Below, in pieces: positions 1-7,442 of a DNA stretch of 64,000 nucleotides (the stretch's first letter is position 1; the number at the start of each line of letters is the position of its first letter). Source of the stretch: Cellvibrio sp. OA-2007. Its GTDB lineage: Bacteria; Pseudomonadota; Gammaproteobacteria; Pseudomonadales; Cellvibrionaceae. The stretch covers positions 62,001 through 126,000 of the forward strand of contig NZ_BBUL01000093.1 of assembly GCF_000953825.1 (NCBI RefSeq), read 5' to 3'. The position numbers and the translations under genes are program-made. Under the pieces are notes generated by a model that saw only the letters and a list, made by a program, of their open reading frames with translations, ran no database searches and had not been told where the DNA came from.

Positions 1-1
1 A

Positions 2-454
2 AAAATAAATCACACCTTTACGCTGATAAAAAAGGGCAAGCACGACATGAAATGGTTCGATGCAGAGCAGTCGAACATTTCAGTATTTAAAGAGCAGCAC
101 CTGCGCGACCCACTACCAGAAAAAGCCAGATGGATAACTGATCGCGTAGACCGCTACGCACGCATTCATTGGTTAAAAATAGATGAACTCAGCAACAGCA
201 TAAACCCCGGGTGGATTTCGGCGCGCAGAAATGGCAATGCCTTTACGGTATTAACTCAGGACGTCTCGCGCTTCACACTACTACTCAACCCCGACATGAT
301 CGACTTCAATCAACCCGTCGCCGTTACCTTGAACGGCAAGCCTGTTTTTAACGGACTCGTAGCACAAGACGCAGAAATATTATTTCGATGGGCGAGCAAT
401 AGAGATAGGGCACAATTATTTACCACGGAATTGACACTGGAATTAGCGAAATAA
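2..454 (+). CDS. C-terminal part of an esterase/peptidase-like hydrolase (5' truncated by window edge)
   Basis: The reading frame is open from base 2 with no stop, so the ATG at 47 is probably internal and the gene begins outside the window. About 150 residues are visible. The end has the pattern (VSRFTLLLN, DFNQPVAVTLNGKPVF, then a short helix) seen at the C-termini of some alpha/beta-hydrolase-type esterases and peptidases, where a beta-sandwich tail follows the catalytic domain. No catalytic residue is certain in the visible part. It lies outside the integrated element, and a bidirectional terminator follows it. Function is inferred from tail similarity only. Confidence 0.5.
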   Translation, partial: KINHTFTLIKKGKHDMKWFDAEQSNISVFKEQHLRDPLPEKARWITDRVDRYARIHWLKIDELSNSINPGWISARRNGNAFTVLTQDVSRFTLLLNPDMIDFNQPVAVTLNGKPVFNGLVAQDAEILFRWASNRDRAQLFTTELTLELAK

Positions 455-493
455 AGGATAAATTTCGGGCGCAGATTACCAACACCCAAACAA

Positions 494-519
494 AAAACCC
501 CGCAATTACGCGGGGTTTT
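494..519. terminator. Bidirectional Rho-independent terminator
   Basis: Perfect 10-bp arms (AAAACCCCGC / GCGGGGTTTT) enclose a 6-nt loop, with A and T tracts on both sides. It can end the hydrolase gene on the plus strand. On the minus strand it would have been the original terminator downstream of tRNA-Phe before the phage inserted. Confidence 0.85.
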
Positions 520-549
520 GGACCAATTAAGACTACATTGGATTTTAAT

Positions 550-598
550 ATGGTGCCCAGACCCGGAATCGAACCAGGGACACGAGGATTTTCAATCC
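550..598. repeat. Left attachment-site repeat of the prophage
   Basis: A 49-bp sequence identical to 13049-13097, corresponding to the tRNA-Phe 3' part from the anticodon stem through the CCA end. After 598 the sequence diverges from the tRNA, so this copy cannot make a tRNA. Site-specific integration into a tRNA 3' end, with the intact gene rebuilt on one side, is the normal outcome for tyrosine integrases. Confidence 0.92.
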
Positions 599-1035
599 TT
601 ACCCGAGGTAACACAATAACACACATTGAAGCACTTTTTCTTTATTTTCAATATGTTAGAGATAAGAAAACAGCACTATTAACCACATTTCAACACTACT
701 ATGTAGACAAGATGTAGGCATACATTCGACAGCAGATAAAGCAACAGGAAAAAATGAAAAACCTCAAGAGGACTCCCCCATTTACTACGTTAATCACCAT
801 TTTCCATATTCAGCACGGCAATGTTTTTGGGGAGCCCAGTGGTTAGTGTCCTGTATTCATGCAGATGCTTTAAACAGTGGTAGGATTATAGGAAAAATTG
901 CATTCGACACGTAAAACCTATCGCAAATGGAAAGGATTGTGAGGAAAGAAATTGGTAAATGAGGAAATGCCATCCTTAGATACTGTGGCAGTGCCACAGT
1001 ATCGAAAAATACCAATAATCTGAAGGCTCAAAAAA
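599..1035. other. Non-coding end region of the prophage
   Basis: There is no convincing gene in these 437 bases. A 30-codon frame at 754-846 follows an AGGA sequence but resembles nothing I know. The right end holds a palindrome (979-1003) just before the HigA-like gene. The rest is A+T rich and could hold the phage intergenic/packaging region, but no strong long hairpin was seen. Confidence 0.5.
979..1003. promoter_or_regulatory. Palindromic operator candidate, copy 1
   Basis: Perfect 12-bp inverted arms around a single central G, with the core CTGTGGCAGTGCCACAG. It ends 32 bases before the ATG of the HigA-like gene, the usual place for autoregulation by HigA-type antitoxins. A second copy of the 17-bp core lies at 1452-1468. 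Confidence 0.6.
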
Positions 1036-1299
1036 ATGCATCAACATAACTCACCACATCCTGGCGGATTTATTAAACGGGTATACCTACAACCGCTAAA
1101 TCTCGCACCCGATGACATCGCAGAAAAACTTCAGATAAGACCTGCCAACCTAGATAGTTTGATAAATGAGAAAATAGACGTGACACCAGCAATAGCGCAA
1201 AAACTTTCTCAAATTCTTGGGCGCAGTGCTGAGAGCTGGCTCTTAATGCAAAAAAATTTCAACGATTGGAAGGTGAAATCAAATGGGCAAAAAAAATGA
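1036..1299 (+). CDS. HigA-like XRE-family regulator/antitoxin without a HigB
   Basis: An 87-residue helix-turn-helix protein of the HigA/VapI type. It has the family start (HPGGFIKRVYLQPLNL), a central helix-turn-helix around residues 28-60 and the typical end (SAESWLLMQKNF). HigA proteins neutralise a HigB ribonuclease and repress their own operon. No HigB is encoded next to it: the upstream 437 bases lack a gene, and the downstream 77-residue frame does not look like HigB. It may act purely as a repressor through the palindrome at 979-1003. It overlaps the next frame by 17 bases. Confidence 0.75.
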   Translation: MHQHNSPHPGGFIKRVYLQPLNLAPDDIAEKLQIRPANLDSLINEKIDVTPAIAQKLSQILGRSAESWLLMQKNFNDWKVKSNGQKK

Positions 1300-1516
1300 C
1301 GAATTCGGAGAATTATTAGCACGTACTAGGTCGCCGAAAACGAGGGCAGCTGGTGATGCCTTAATACATATGACGGATGACGAGCTGGCTGAGGCGATAG
1401 CTCATGCATTTCGACACCATCAATCGGAAAAATACCTCGGAAACCTAATCAGCTGTGGCAGTGCCACAGCTAGCAGTAGGAATCCAAAACAAACGTACGA
1501 TAGTGATAATGAATGA
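1283..1516 (+). CDS. Small hypothetical protein downstream of the HigA-like gene
   Basis: A 77-residue, charged, soluble protein (start MGKKNDEFGELLARTRSPKT) overlapping the HigA-like gene by 17 bases, which suggests coupled translation. Residues 1-50 look helical (DDELAEAIAHAFRHHQSE). Codons near 1450-1470 are made of the second palindrome copy. Its last 97 bases overlap the convergent MFS gene. I do not recognise the family; it may be the functional partner of the HigA-like protein. The C-terminal 25 residues look unstructured. Confidence 0.45.
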   Translation: MGKKNDEFGELLARTRSPKTRAAGDALIHMTDDELAEAIAHAFRHHQSEKYLGNLISCGSATASSRNPKQTYDSDNE

Positions 1517-2643
1517 GACATAGAAGAACAAAAACCTGAGCGCTGAAAAAACTCAGCGAACCAGGGAGCACATACAAATGCCGCTGTAGACCCCCCTCCA
1601 ACAATCGCATCTCGTGCCCCAAAAACTCTGCCCTGAATCCCAACGGGAACGGATTCCAACCAAACTGCATTAGCGGTTCCCGCCAAAATTGGGGTTAGTG
1701 AAAAGAGAAAAAAAACTGAAACACCAACAACCAACAGGTTGTGTGAAACACCTATAAAAATAATAAAAACGGCGCATAGAGCGACAGAAGTAGTACAAAT
1801 TTTATAACGAGTAATAATAGGTCTAGGAATAATTAATTTAGAAATTAAAAGCGCGCCTAAACCAATTCCAATACCAGCAATCGAACGCAAAACCCCCAAA
1901 TCCGATTCAGATCCTATTGATAAAATCAGCGGGGTAAAAACTACAACTGCAGCACTGCGTGCGAAATTAAAAAACCCATGAAGATACAATAATTTATATA
2001 GAATTTTATTATGAAAAATTTCCCGAAAACCGCATATAAAGCCAAAAACTGGTTGTGATTTCTTATCACTGAGAGGCACATAATCAGGGCAATAGACAAC
2101 ACGCATTAAACACATTGAAAATAGCGAAATAAGAGTAACCATACAGATAACAACAAACAGGGAGGAGCTCTCAATCATGAATCCAGCAACTAGAGGCGCA
2201 ACAATATGCGCAATAGCAATACCGGACTGAATATTACCGTTAAGTCGCGGATAATTTAGAGGGTTATCAGTAATTACAGACAGGATGGTGTTATAAGCCA
2301 CACGATGGACGCCCGAGACTAGGGAAAGTAAAACAATAAAAATGGAAAACACCACCAGATCAAAATCGAACAGGAAAATAAAAATAGATAACGATAGAAA
2401 GATCGTAAAGTGGAGAAAATTACAAATTAAAATTATGAGACCACGATTGTATCTATCTATTAGACCACCTAAAAATGGAGCGACGATAAGTTCAGGGACA
2501 TATCCACAAATAACAATTTGACTGAAAGATAGCAGTGAAAGCGTTTCATTAAATGCCACCATACCGATTGTAAACACAACAAGAACAACACTAAAAATAA
2601 TAAGCGTCTGACTGCCAAACAAAAAATATAAATTGCGACTCAT
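1420..2643 (-). CDS. MFS-family exporter, cargo of the prophage
   Basis: A 407-residue protein with about 11-12 hydrophobic helices. The loop GGLIDRYNRG near residues 59-68 is the MFS signature between helices 2 and 3, and VPVGIQGRVFGARDAI near 335-350 is typical of MFS_3/EntS-type drug or siderophore exporters. It is the last gene of the phage minus-strand series, after the secretin and separated from it by a strong hairpin (2660-2725), so it is probably transcribed on its own or by read-through. Substrate is unknown. It is not part of any standard filamentous-phage gene set, so it is best seen as cargo. Its 3' end overlaps the convergent small gene. Confidence 0.8.
   Translation of the reverse strand: MSRNLYFLFGSQTLIIFSVVLVVFTIGMVAFNETLSLLSFSQIVICGYVPELIVAPFLGGLIDRYNRGLIILICNFLHFTIFLSLSIFIFLFDFDLVVFSIFIVLLSLVSGVHRVAYNTILSVITDNPLNYPRLNGNIQSGIAIAHIVAPLVAGFMIESSSLFVVICMVTLISLFSMCLMRVVYCPDYVPLSDKKSQPVFGFICGFREIFHNKILYKLLYLHGFFNFARSAAVVVFTPLILSIGSESDLGVLRSIAGIGIGLGALLISKLIIPRPIITRYKICTTSVALCAVFIIFIGVSHNLLVVGVSVFFLFSLTPILAGTANAVWLESVPVGIQGRVFGARDAIVGGGSTAAFVCAPWFAEFFQRSGFCSSMSHSLSLSYVCFGFLLLAVALPQLIRFPRYFSD
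1450..1470. repeat. Palindromic operator candidate, copy 2
   Basis: Perfect 10-bp arms around a central G, sharing the 17-bp core CTGTGGCAGTGCCACAG with 979-1003. It lies inside two convergent reading frames, the 3' end of the small hypothetical gene and the 3' end of the MFS gene. As RNA it could also fold into a hairpin acting at the convergent ends. Confidence 0.6.
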
Positions 2644-2659
2644 AGGTAAACAACACCAA

Positions 2660-2725
2660 AAAAGTTGATCGGGTTTATCGTCCTCGCTCGAAACTCGCTG
2701 CGGGCGTTAAACCCGATTAACTTTT
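2660..2725 (-). terminator. Long inverted repeat/terminator between secretin and MFS genes
   Basis: 18-bp arms (2660-2677 and 2708-2725) pair with one G-T-type mismatch and enclose a 30-base G+C-rich spacer. The outer arm overlaps the last codons of the secretin gene. Read on the minus strand, the structure is followed by six T, as expected of a terminator ending the structural operon before the cargo gene. Confidence 0.6.
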
Positions 2726-3942
2726 ATAAACAAGAGAATTTCTGATGATTTCTCCTCAGAGTTTTTAGATGACAAAAAGTCTGGGAGATATTTGAATTTA
2801 GAGCTACCGCCGGCAGTCTTGTTTTCCCGGAGGCCTCCAATAACAAAAGCATCACCGCTTTTCATGGAGACTTGGGTCTGAATTTGACGTTTTGTAAGAG
2901 TGGGAGAATTATTAACGCCGGTTGTTGTAGTAACAAAAGAGGAAATTTCTTGATTGATGGATACATCAATTACTGAATCTCGAATAGTCGGAGAAATATC
3001 AAAAATTACCCCGCTAGATCGGTAATCGACAGATTGAACCGGCATGGCGTTTGATGAATAAGTGACACTTCCCAAAACAGGAACATCCTCACCCACGGTA
3101 AAAACGGCATTTTTACCTGATGCGACCCTGACTGTCGGATTCGACAAAATTTTAAACCGATTATCCGAATCTAACGCACGGAAAACAGCATCAAAATCAC
3201 CTGATTGAAATGACACATAGTTGTCAGCCGCCCCAGGAAAACCAAAGTTAAAATTTAATTTATTTTTGAGAAGAGATGCAACGAGATTGATTGCTGATCC
3301 TGACTGGCTAGATGTTTGAACCTCAAAGAGGATTCCAGTAACAAAAACCTGACCTGGATCATTATCAACCTGAGAAAGTAACTTTTTTAATACCCCGACC
3401 TCAGATTTTGAACCGGAAAAAATTAATTGGTCATTCCCACCAACAGATTGTTGAGCTAGCGCGGAATCCTGTGGAGCAGCCTGAGAGCCAGATGGTACAG
3501 GCTCAGAAATTTGGCGGCGAGAGGTAAACTTCCCTTGAAACAGAGGTGAAAGAATTTCAACCAGATAGTCGGAGGTGCGGTATTGTGGTCGGTAGTAGAA
3601 AATCTCAACATTCGGGTTTTCTGCGTCTGACGAAAAAACGTCCTTTTTGACGATGAAATCTGTAGAATTTTTACGAATAATTGCATATCCAAGATCATCC
3701 AAAAAAGTGGAAAAATGAGCTTTAAAAGACTTTCGATTAGATGAATATCGGAATGAAACCATACGATCATCATAAGAAACCTCTGGAGCCATATAATAAG
3801 GGTCCTCTGGTAGTGCATCCTGATAAACTAATTGTATGACCTGCGAAACTGTCATACGATCAACATCCAATAAAATTGAAGGCTGGGCGCTAACCTTACA
3901 TACAAGCAAAGTAGAAAAGATAATTATTAAAATGGATTTCAT
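2707..3942 (-). CDS. Phage secretin, pIV-like (type II/III secretion secretin family)
   Basis: A 411-residue protein with a signal peptide (about 1-19). The N-terminal part resembles secretin N domains, a Gln/Ser-rich loop lies near 150-170, and a C-terminal secretin beta-domain runs from about 190 to 411, including VGEDVPVLG, FDISPTI and SGDAFVIGGL. In filamentous phages pIV forms the outer-membrane channel for virion extrusion. It overlaps the Zot gene by four bases (ATGA), so the two are translationally coupled and likely build one export machine across both membranes. Length matches phage pIV (about 400-430). A self-encoded secretin means the phage need not borrow the host type II secretin. 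Confidence 0.9.
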   Translation of the reverse strand: MKSILIIIFSTLLVCKVSAQPSILLDVDRMTVSQVIQLVYQDALPEDPYYMAPEVSYDDRMVSFRYSSNRKSFKAHFSTFLDDLGYAIIRKNSTDFIVKKDVFSSDAENPNVEIFYYRPQYRTSDYLVEILSPLFQGKFTSRRQISEPVPSGSQAAPQDSALAQQSVGGNDQLIFSGSKSEVGVLKKLLSQVDNDPGQVFVTGILFEVQTSSQSGSAINLVASLLKNKLNFNFGFPGAADNYVSFQSGDFDAVFRALDSDNRFKILSNPTVRVASGKNAVFTVGEDVPVLGSVTYSSNAMPVQSVDYRSSGVIFDISPTIRDSVIDVSINQEISSFVTTTTGVNNSPTLTKRQIQTQVSMKSGDAFVIGGLRENKTAGGSSKFKYLPDFLSSKNSEEKSSEILLFIKVNRV

Positions 3943-5015
3943 TTTGAATTCCCTGTAGTCGAAAACTGAGATTTGGATTTGGTGATACCAGAGAATCGGG
4001 TAACTTCCTGACCATCTACAGTACCCCGCAGACTTGAGCCATAACCTGAGAATTTCGAAATACTCTCTAGCCTAATAGCACCGTCGCTCTCCAGAACCAC
4101 GGAGCGAAATCCGTCAACTTCAATCACACCAACAATGCGCCACCGCTGGACAGCAGCAGATTGCGACTGAGCCGAATTGACGGGAACTTGTGATTGAGAT
4201 TGCGATGGTGATGATGTGGAAGCTTGCGGAGTAGCCCCCGATGGATGAATTTTTTCATTGAAAAATAAAAAAATTCTATATGCACAAAAGGCACACAGAA
4301 TCAAAAAGAAGACGATTTTAGTCAGTAGTCGTTTATCGGCAAAAATATTTTGCCTCGAATCGGATGCAACTTCCTGCCCCTGAACATCGCTTGCATATGA
4401 TCGATAGAGAGGAAATATATTTTTATCGTATGTTCTCATCCAGTCCTGAACAACATTTTTTTGATGCTGCTTCCAGCCCTCCCACATAGATACGTTATAA
4501 ACACTATTCATTCCCAAAGCCTTCGCCTTGTGGCAACGAAAAGACATTTCAACCACAACTTTCAAAATGCGGTGAATATCAGATATATCCTGAACCATAA
4601 AAACCAAATCGCAGGCAACACCAGTCTGTGAGTCCACAAAATGTCGATGCTCACGAAAAAAAATCCTATGTTCTTCGGAGATTTTGCAATCAACTCCCCA
4701 GAAACGCCAGGCTTCATCTACTGCAACCAAATCGCCCGGTTTAACAACGGTGTCGGCAGAATCCAATTCGTGGTAATTACATGGGAAAAAATTTCTTTCG
4801 GTAATCTTGGAATTATCCACATGAACAGCAAAACCAAGCTGATCTAATGGGATGGATTGCTTTTCATGAATGTAGGCACGGATACCATCTGAATCGATAC
4901 CATCAATATTGGTAACCACTCGCCGACCTTGTGCTATTGCTGGAATAATTACAGAAAGAACAACCTCGTAGGACTTTCCAGACCCCTGTAGGCCTGTATA
5001 TGCATTAATACTCAT
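3939..5015 (-). CDS. zot: Zot/pI-type morphogenesis ATPase
   Basis: A 358-residue protein with a Walker A motif GLQGSGKS at residues 8-15 and a Walker B segment LVAVDEAWRFW near 97-107, both typical of the zonular occludens toxin (Zot)/gene I family. A single membrane helix lies near residues 228-246, followed by a Ser/Gln/Pro-rich linker and a periplasmic tail. The protein is the inner-membrane ATPase that drives filamentous-phage assembly. The enterotoxin activity described for Vibrio Zot comes from a C-terminal peptide and should not be assumed here. It starts five bases after the DUF2523 gene and overlaps the secretin gene by four. Confidence 0.92.
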   Translation of the reverse strand: MSINAYTGLQGSGKSYEVVLSVIIPAIAQGRRVVTNIDGIDSDGIRAYIHEKQSIPLDQLGFAVHVDNSKITERNFFPCNYHELDSADTVVKPGDLVAVDEAWRFWGVDCKISEEHRIFFREHRHFVDSQTGVACDLVFMVQDISDIHRILKVVVEMSFRCHKAKALGMNSVYNVSMWEGWKQHQKNVVQDWMRTYDKNIFPLYRSYASDVQGQEVASDSRQNIFADKRLLTKIVFFLILCAFCAYRIFLFFNEKIHPSGATPQASTSSPSQSQSQVPVNSAQSQSAAVQRWRIVGVIEVDGFRSVVLESDGAIRLESISKFSGYGSSLRGTVDGQEVTRFSGITKSKSQFSTTGNSK

Positions 5016-5020
5016 AAAAA

Positions 5021-5302
5021 TTAGCCCAACAGTGGAATACGACGAATAGCAAATCTGGTTATGTATGCTGAGACAATCATCGGAAAACCCACTGAAAACA
5101 TCGTGAGGTCAATGAAGTACCACATCGCAGGCGATAGAGCCCCTAAACTGGAATTCAAAGCAGCAGGATTAAAAGCAGAAAACTTTGTCATAAGGTAATT
5201 AGAAAACTCTGAAACAACTAAAAATAGAGCGGTAAAAAGGAAAAATTTAATAATTATTGTTCGAAATACCCAACCAAAAATATTCGTCAGTAATGCGCCC
5301 AT
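5021..5302 (-). CDS. DUF2523 minor coat protein, pVI-like
   Basis: A 93-residue hydrophobic protein with about three membrane segments (near 12-32, 55-70 and 70-85) and a basic C-terminus (RFAIRRIPLLG). DUF2523 proteins sit between the adsorption protein and Zot in filamentous phages and are regarded as the pVI equivalent, which anchors pIII at the virion tip. The gene starts 10 bases after the adsorption-protein gene and ends five bases before Zot. The position and topology make the assignment firm even though the sequence is short. Confidence 0.85.
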   Translation of the reverse strand: MGALLTNIFGWVFRTIIIKFFLFTALFLVVSEFSNYLMTKFSAFNPAALNSSLGALSPAMWYFIDLTMFSVGFPMIVSAYITRFAIRRIPLLG

Positions 5303-5312
5303 ATCCCACCCA

Positions 5313-6662
5313 CTACGCAGATAAAATTATGAAAAATACAACGATTGTCCAACAAACCATAAAAATCGCCTGAAGCTGTGGCCGCATCATTTCAGCGTAT
5401 GTACAAAGCTGATCAAATGTATATGTGTGACCGAATACGGTGAATTGCGGTTGGGGGCATTCAGCGTGATGTGAAGGCATGCTGTAATCGGCCCAACTGG
5501 GGAAAAAATTAAACAGCGGGTCCAGGATATTGTTTGCGGTTGGAGTCTCATCAAGAGTGGGCGGCGTAAAAACACCCCACTCGACCTTTGCTTCGACATT
5601 AATAACCTGGGTTCCCGGAGTGACTTCAGCTGTAGGATCTACAGCAGGATTAGGAATTAGAACTGAGCCGGAACCAGGTGCAGCAACCGGAGAAAATAAA
5701 TCGGCAACTGTAGGTATAGCTTGAGGGTTTTGAATGCGCCATGCATTCACATCCGCAAGCGTAACAGGATTGGCAGCAAGTTCCGGCATGGCCAATGGTG
5801 AATGTGCGTGAGCATTTTGCAACATAGTGTTCGCTGCATTCGCGATTTGCTCATCAGACAAAGGTTTATTCATATAGGCTTCTGGCAATGCAGCCAAAGC
5901 AGCTTCGGGAGATAGACTTTCAGTAGCAGGTGACGGCGGGGTCAACACAACTCCAGATGGAGCAACATACGAATAAACCACATTATATGAATTGGTATCT
6001 TCTGTGGAATTGATAAGAAAAGCGTTGGTAATTCGCCAATACGGATAAGAGCTTAAAGGCGTCTGAGCAGCCCCAGAAAAAGAGGAATTCACATATTGAA
6101 TTAACGTTTTTTGGGAGCAGAGCGCTTGAACCGCAGCGCCTGAATTACAAGAAACTGAACGTGTAGAAATACGGGAAAAAGCATTGCGTGCAGTATTAAC
6201 GCAAAAACCATCATAACTCGTTCCCACGCTAGAGATTAGCGACTGACCGGTGGAACAAATAGGAAACGAGGCATAATCAGCATTACCTGGAAGACCAGAA
6301 AGCTTAAGTGTTTGATCGTCATTCCATTGAACCTTCAGGTTTGGATCTGTAGACAGATCCTGCGCAATATCAGCCAACGTAAAAATTCCGGCAGTCAATA
6401 GCAACCGCGGCCATTTAGCAGTAGCCAATATTCCTCCGGAGAAACCACCAGCTAACGCGGTGGAACGAGCACTGATAGATTTAACGGAAGATGTAAACCT
6501 AGGGTCATTTGCAGCAAAACCGAGCTTTGTGGCTTTAGTTTGGTAGATAGAACCTAGCGTATTATTCATTCTACCGCTGTAGGCCGGCTGGGTAGCAGCG
6601 TTAGCAAACGGTAGTATGAAGATAGAAATTACCACGAACGCCAAAGAAAACTTTAATTTCAT
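5313..6662 (-). CDS. Adsorption protein, pIII/TspB-like
   Basis: 449 residues from the ATG at 6662, which has AGAGG eight bases upstream and opens directly into a signal peptide (about 1-22, ending FANAA). The frame extends further upstream, but that part overlaps the preceding tiny gene. A Cys-containing N-terminal region is followed by a Pro/Thr-rich stretch (about 240-370), and then by a conserved C-terminal block with CPQPQFTVFGHTYTFDQLC and a terminal membrane helix. That C-terminal block is typical of TspB-family proteins of filamentous phages. The protein should sit at the virion tip, bind the host receptor (usually a pilus) and anchor the particle during release. Confidence 0.85.
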   Translation of the reverse strand: MKLKFSLAFVVISIFILPFANAATQPAYSGRMNNTLGSIYQTKATKLGFAANDPRFTSSVKSISARSTALAGGFSGGILATAKWPRLLLTAGIFTLADIAQDLSTDPNLKVQWNDDQTLKLSGLPGNADYASFPICSTGQSLISSVGTSYDGFCVNTARNAFSRISTRSVSCNSGAAVQALCSQKTLIQYVNSSFSGAAQTPLSSYPYWRITNAFLINSTEDTNSYNVVYSYVAPSGVVLTPPSPATESLSPEAALAALPEAYMNKPLSDEQIANAANTMLQNAHAHSPLAMPELAANPVTLADVNAWRIQNPQAIPTVADLFSPVAAPGSGSVLIPNPAVDPTAEVTPGTQVINVEAKVEWGVFTPPTLDETPTANNILDPLFNFFPSWADYSMPSHHAECPQPQFTVFGHTYTFDQLCTYAEMMRPQLQAIFMVCWTIVVFFIILSA

Positions 6663-6693
6663 AACCCAAACCTCTGTCAAACCTAAAACCGAA

Positions 6694-6789
6694 TTACGAA
6701 AAATATTCGAGAGACAAATGAAATAAATAAACAATTGGAAGCAATACAATAATCACACCTAAATAGATAAAAAATACTCTGAATTTCAT
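6694..6789 (-). CDS. Tiny membrane protein B (31 residues), candidate virion-end coat protein
   Basis: A 31-codon frame encoding MKFRVFFIYLGVIIVLLPIV followed by a short tail: one membrane helix after a basic start. It has a strong AAGGGG ribosome site nine bases before its ATG, and that ATG overlaps the stop codon of the preceding 27-codon frame (ATGA). The size matches the pVII/pIX end proteins of Ff phages (32-33 residues). It is too short for routine gene callers. Homology to pVII/pIX is inferred from size, topology and location only. Confidence 0.65.
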   Translation of the reverse strand: MKFRVFFIYLGVIIVLLPIVYLFHLSLEYFS

Positions 6790-6869
6790 AAATCGAGCCC
6801 CTTAATAATTGCGCTACCACATGCAACGCCCAACAACAAAAATGCGAAATACCACCAGTTAGGATCCAT
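6786..6869 (-). CDS. Tiny membrane protein A (27 residues), candidate virion-end coat protein
   Basis: A 27-codon frame encoding MDPNWWYFAFLLLGVACGSA followed by seven residues. It has an acidic, Trp-rich start and a single hydrophobic helix. Its stop overlaps the start of tiny protein B. It lies just after the terminator that follows the major coat gene, and its own ribosome site is weak. Tiny single-helix proteins in pairs are the expected pVII/pIX equivalents, but in Ff phages they precede gene VIII, whereas here they follow it. The assignment is inferred. Confidence 0.6.
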   Translation of the reverse strand: MDPNWWYFAFLLLGVACGSAIIKGLDL

Positions 6870-6889
6870 ATAAAAACCAAGAGTTAATT

Positions 6890-6916
6890 TATAAAAAGAG
6901 GGGGCTAACCCCCTCT
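6890..6916 (-). terminator. Terminator after the major coat gene
   Basis: 8-bp perfect arms (AGAGGGGG / CCCCCTCT) with a four-base loop, followed on the minus strand by TTTTTAT. It sits 10 bases after the major coat stop codon. This corresponds to the central terminator after gene VIII in Ff phages, which keeps coat mRNA abundant while limiting transcription of the minor coat and assembly genes. Confidence 0.85.
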
Positions 6917-6926
6917 ACATCACCAT

Positions 6927-7145
6927 TTATTTAGCCTTGGCAATTTGGCGAACCTTATGGAAACCGAGCATTGCCATATCAACACTCAGAACTAATACAC
7001 CAATTGCAAAAATGGCGGCAATGACATCAGCAAAAGAGATCGCTGCAGTCAGGTCGGAAAAACCGGCCGCATTAGATGCTGAAGCAGCTACAGCCAGTAC
7101 GACTGCAGAAAGAACAGCAATTTTTTTTGAAATAAGACTTTTCAT
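6927..7145 (-). CDS. Major coat protein precursor, pVIII-like
   Basis: A 72-residue precursor. A 26-27-residue signal peptide ends near ASASNA, leaving a mature helical protein of about 45 residues. The mature part has an acidic, Ala-rich N-terminus (AGFSDLTAAISFADVI), a hydrophobic core (AAIFAIGVLVLSVDMAML) and a basic C-terminus (KVRQIAKAK). This three-part charge pattern is the hallmark of filamentous-phage major coat proteins, whose basic end contacts the ssDNA. It is followed closely by a terminator. Confidence 0.92.
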   Translation of the reverse strand: MKSLISKKIAVLSAVVLAVAASASNAAGFSDLTAAISFADVIAAIFAIGVLVLSVDMAMLGFHKVRQIAKAK

Positions 7146-7175
7146 AGAAACTCCAAAGTAAAAGTAAATTAACGA

Positions 7176-7442
7176 CTATCGTCGCAACAATTTTGACAAC
7201 GAACCAACTGCGAACGCTGCCAGATAACAACCCACCACCCAATACAGGCCGAGACCAAAAAATTCTGAAATCACTTCAGGATCAGGAGGTAGATTAGTTA
7301 TGCTCGAATCAATAGGCTGCAACACAACGAATCCGGTGCAGCTCGATTGATCAATGGCATCGATTTGTTCTGCATGAACAGATCCATCAGCCAAGAAAGT
7401 TAAACAAATCACTTTTGGATTAACCCGCTTTTGATAAAACAC
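7176..7442 (-). CDS. Small phage membrane protein between SSB and coat genes
   Basis: An 88-residue protein with a polar N-terminal half containing LADGSVHAEQIDAIDQSSC, one clear membrane helix near residues 62-80 (FFGLGLYWVVGCYLAAFAVG) and a basic end (KLLRR). Proteins of this size and topology regularly lie between the ssDNA-binding protein and the major coat in inoviruses and are usually left unnamed; a pVII/pIX or accessory capsid role is possible. It overlaps the SSB gene by 23 bases. Confidence 0.7.
   Translation of the reverse strand: MFYQKRVNPKVICLTFLADGSVHAEQIDAIDQSSCTGFVVLQPIDSSITNLPPDPEVISEFFGLGLYWVVGCYLAAFAVGSLSKLLRR

Noticed and set aside
550-600. A second tRNA-Phe gene at the left end
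   Set aside because: Only the 3' part is present; the acceptor 5' strand, D-arm and half of the anticodon arm are missing, so it is an attachment-site remnant.
754-846. A 30-codon frame after an AGGA site in the left phage end
   Set aside because: Residue pattern is unlike a structured protein or HigB toxin, and there is no conserved context.
2660-2725. An integron attC-like recombination site between the secretin and MFS genes
   Set aside because: GTTAAAC fits the R' consensus, but the partner box has a mismatch, L boxes do not pair and no integron integrase is nearby. Terminator is the simpler reading.
3939-5015. Zot as a toxin
   Set aside because: The name comes from the Vibrio protein; the sequence here supports only the phage assembly ATPase.
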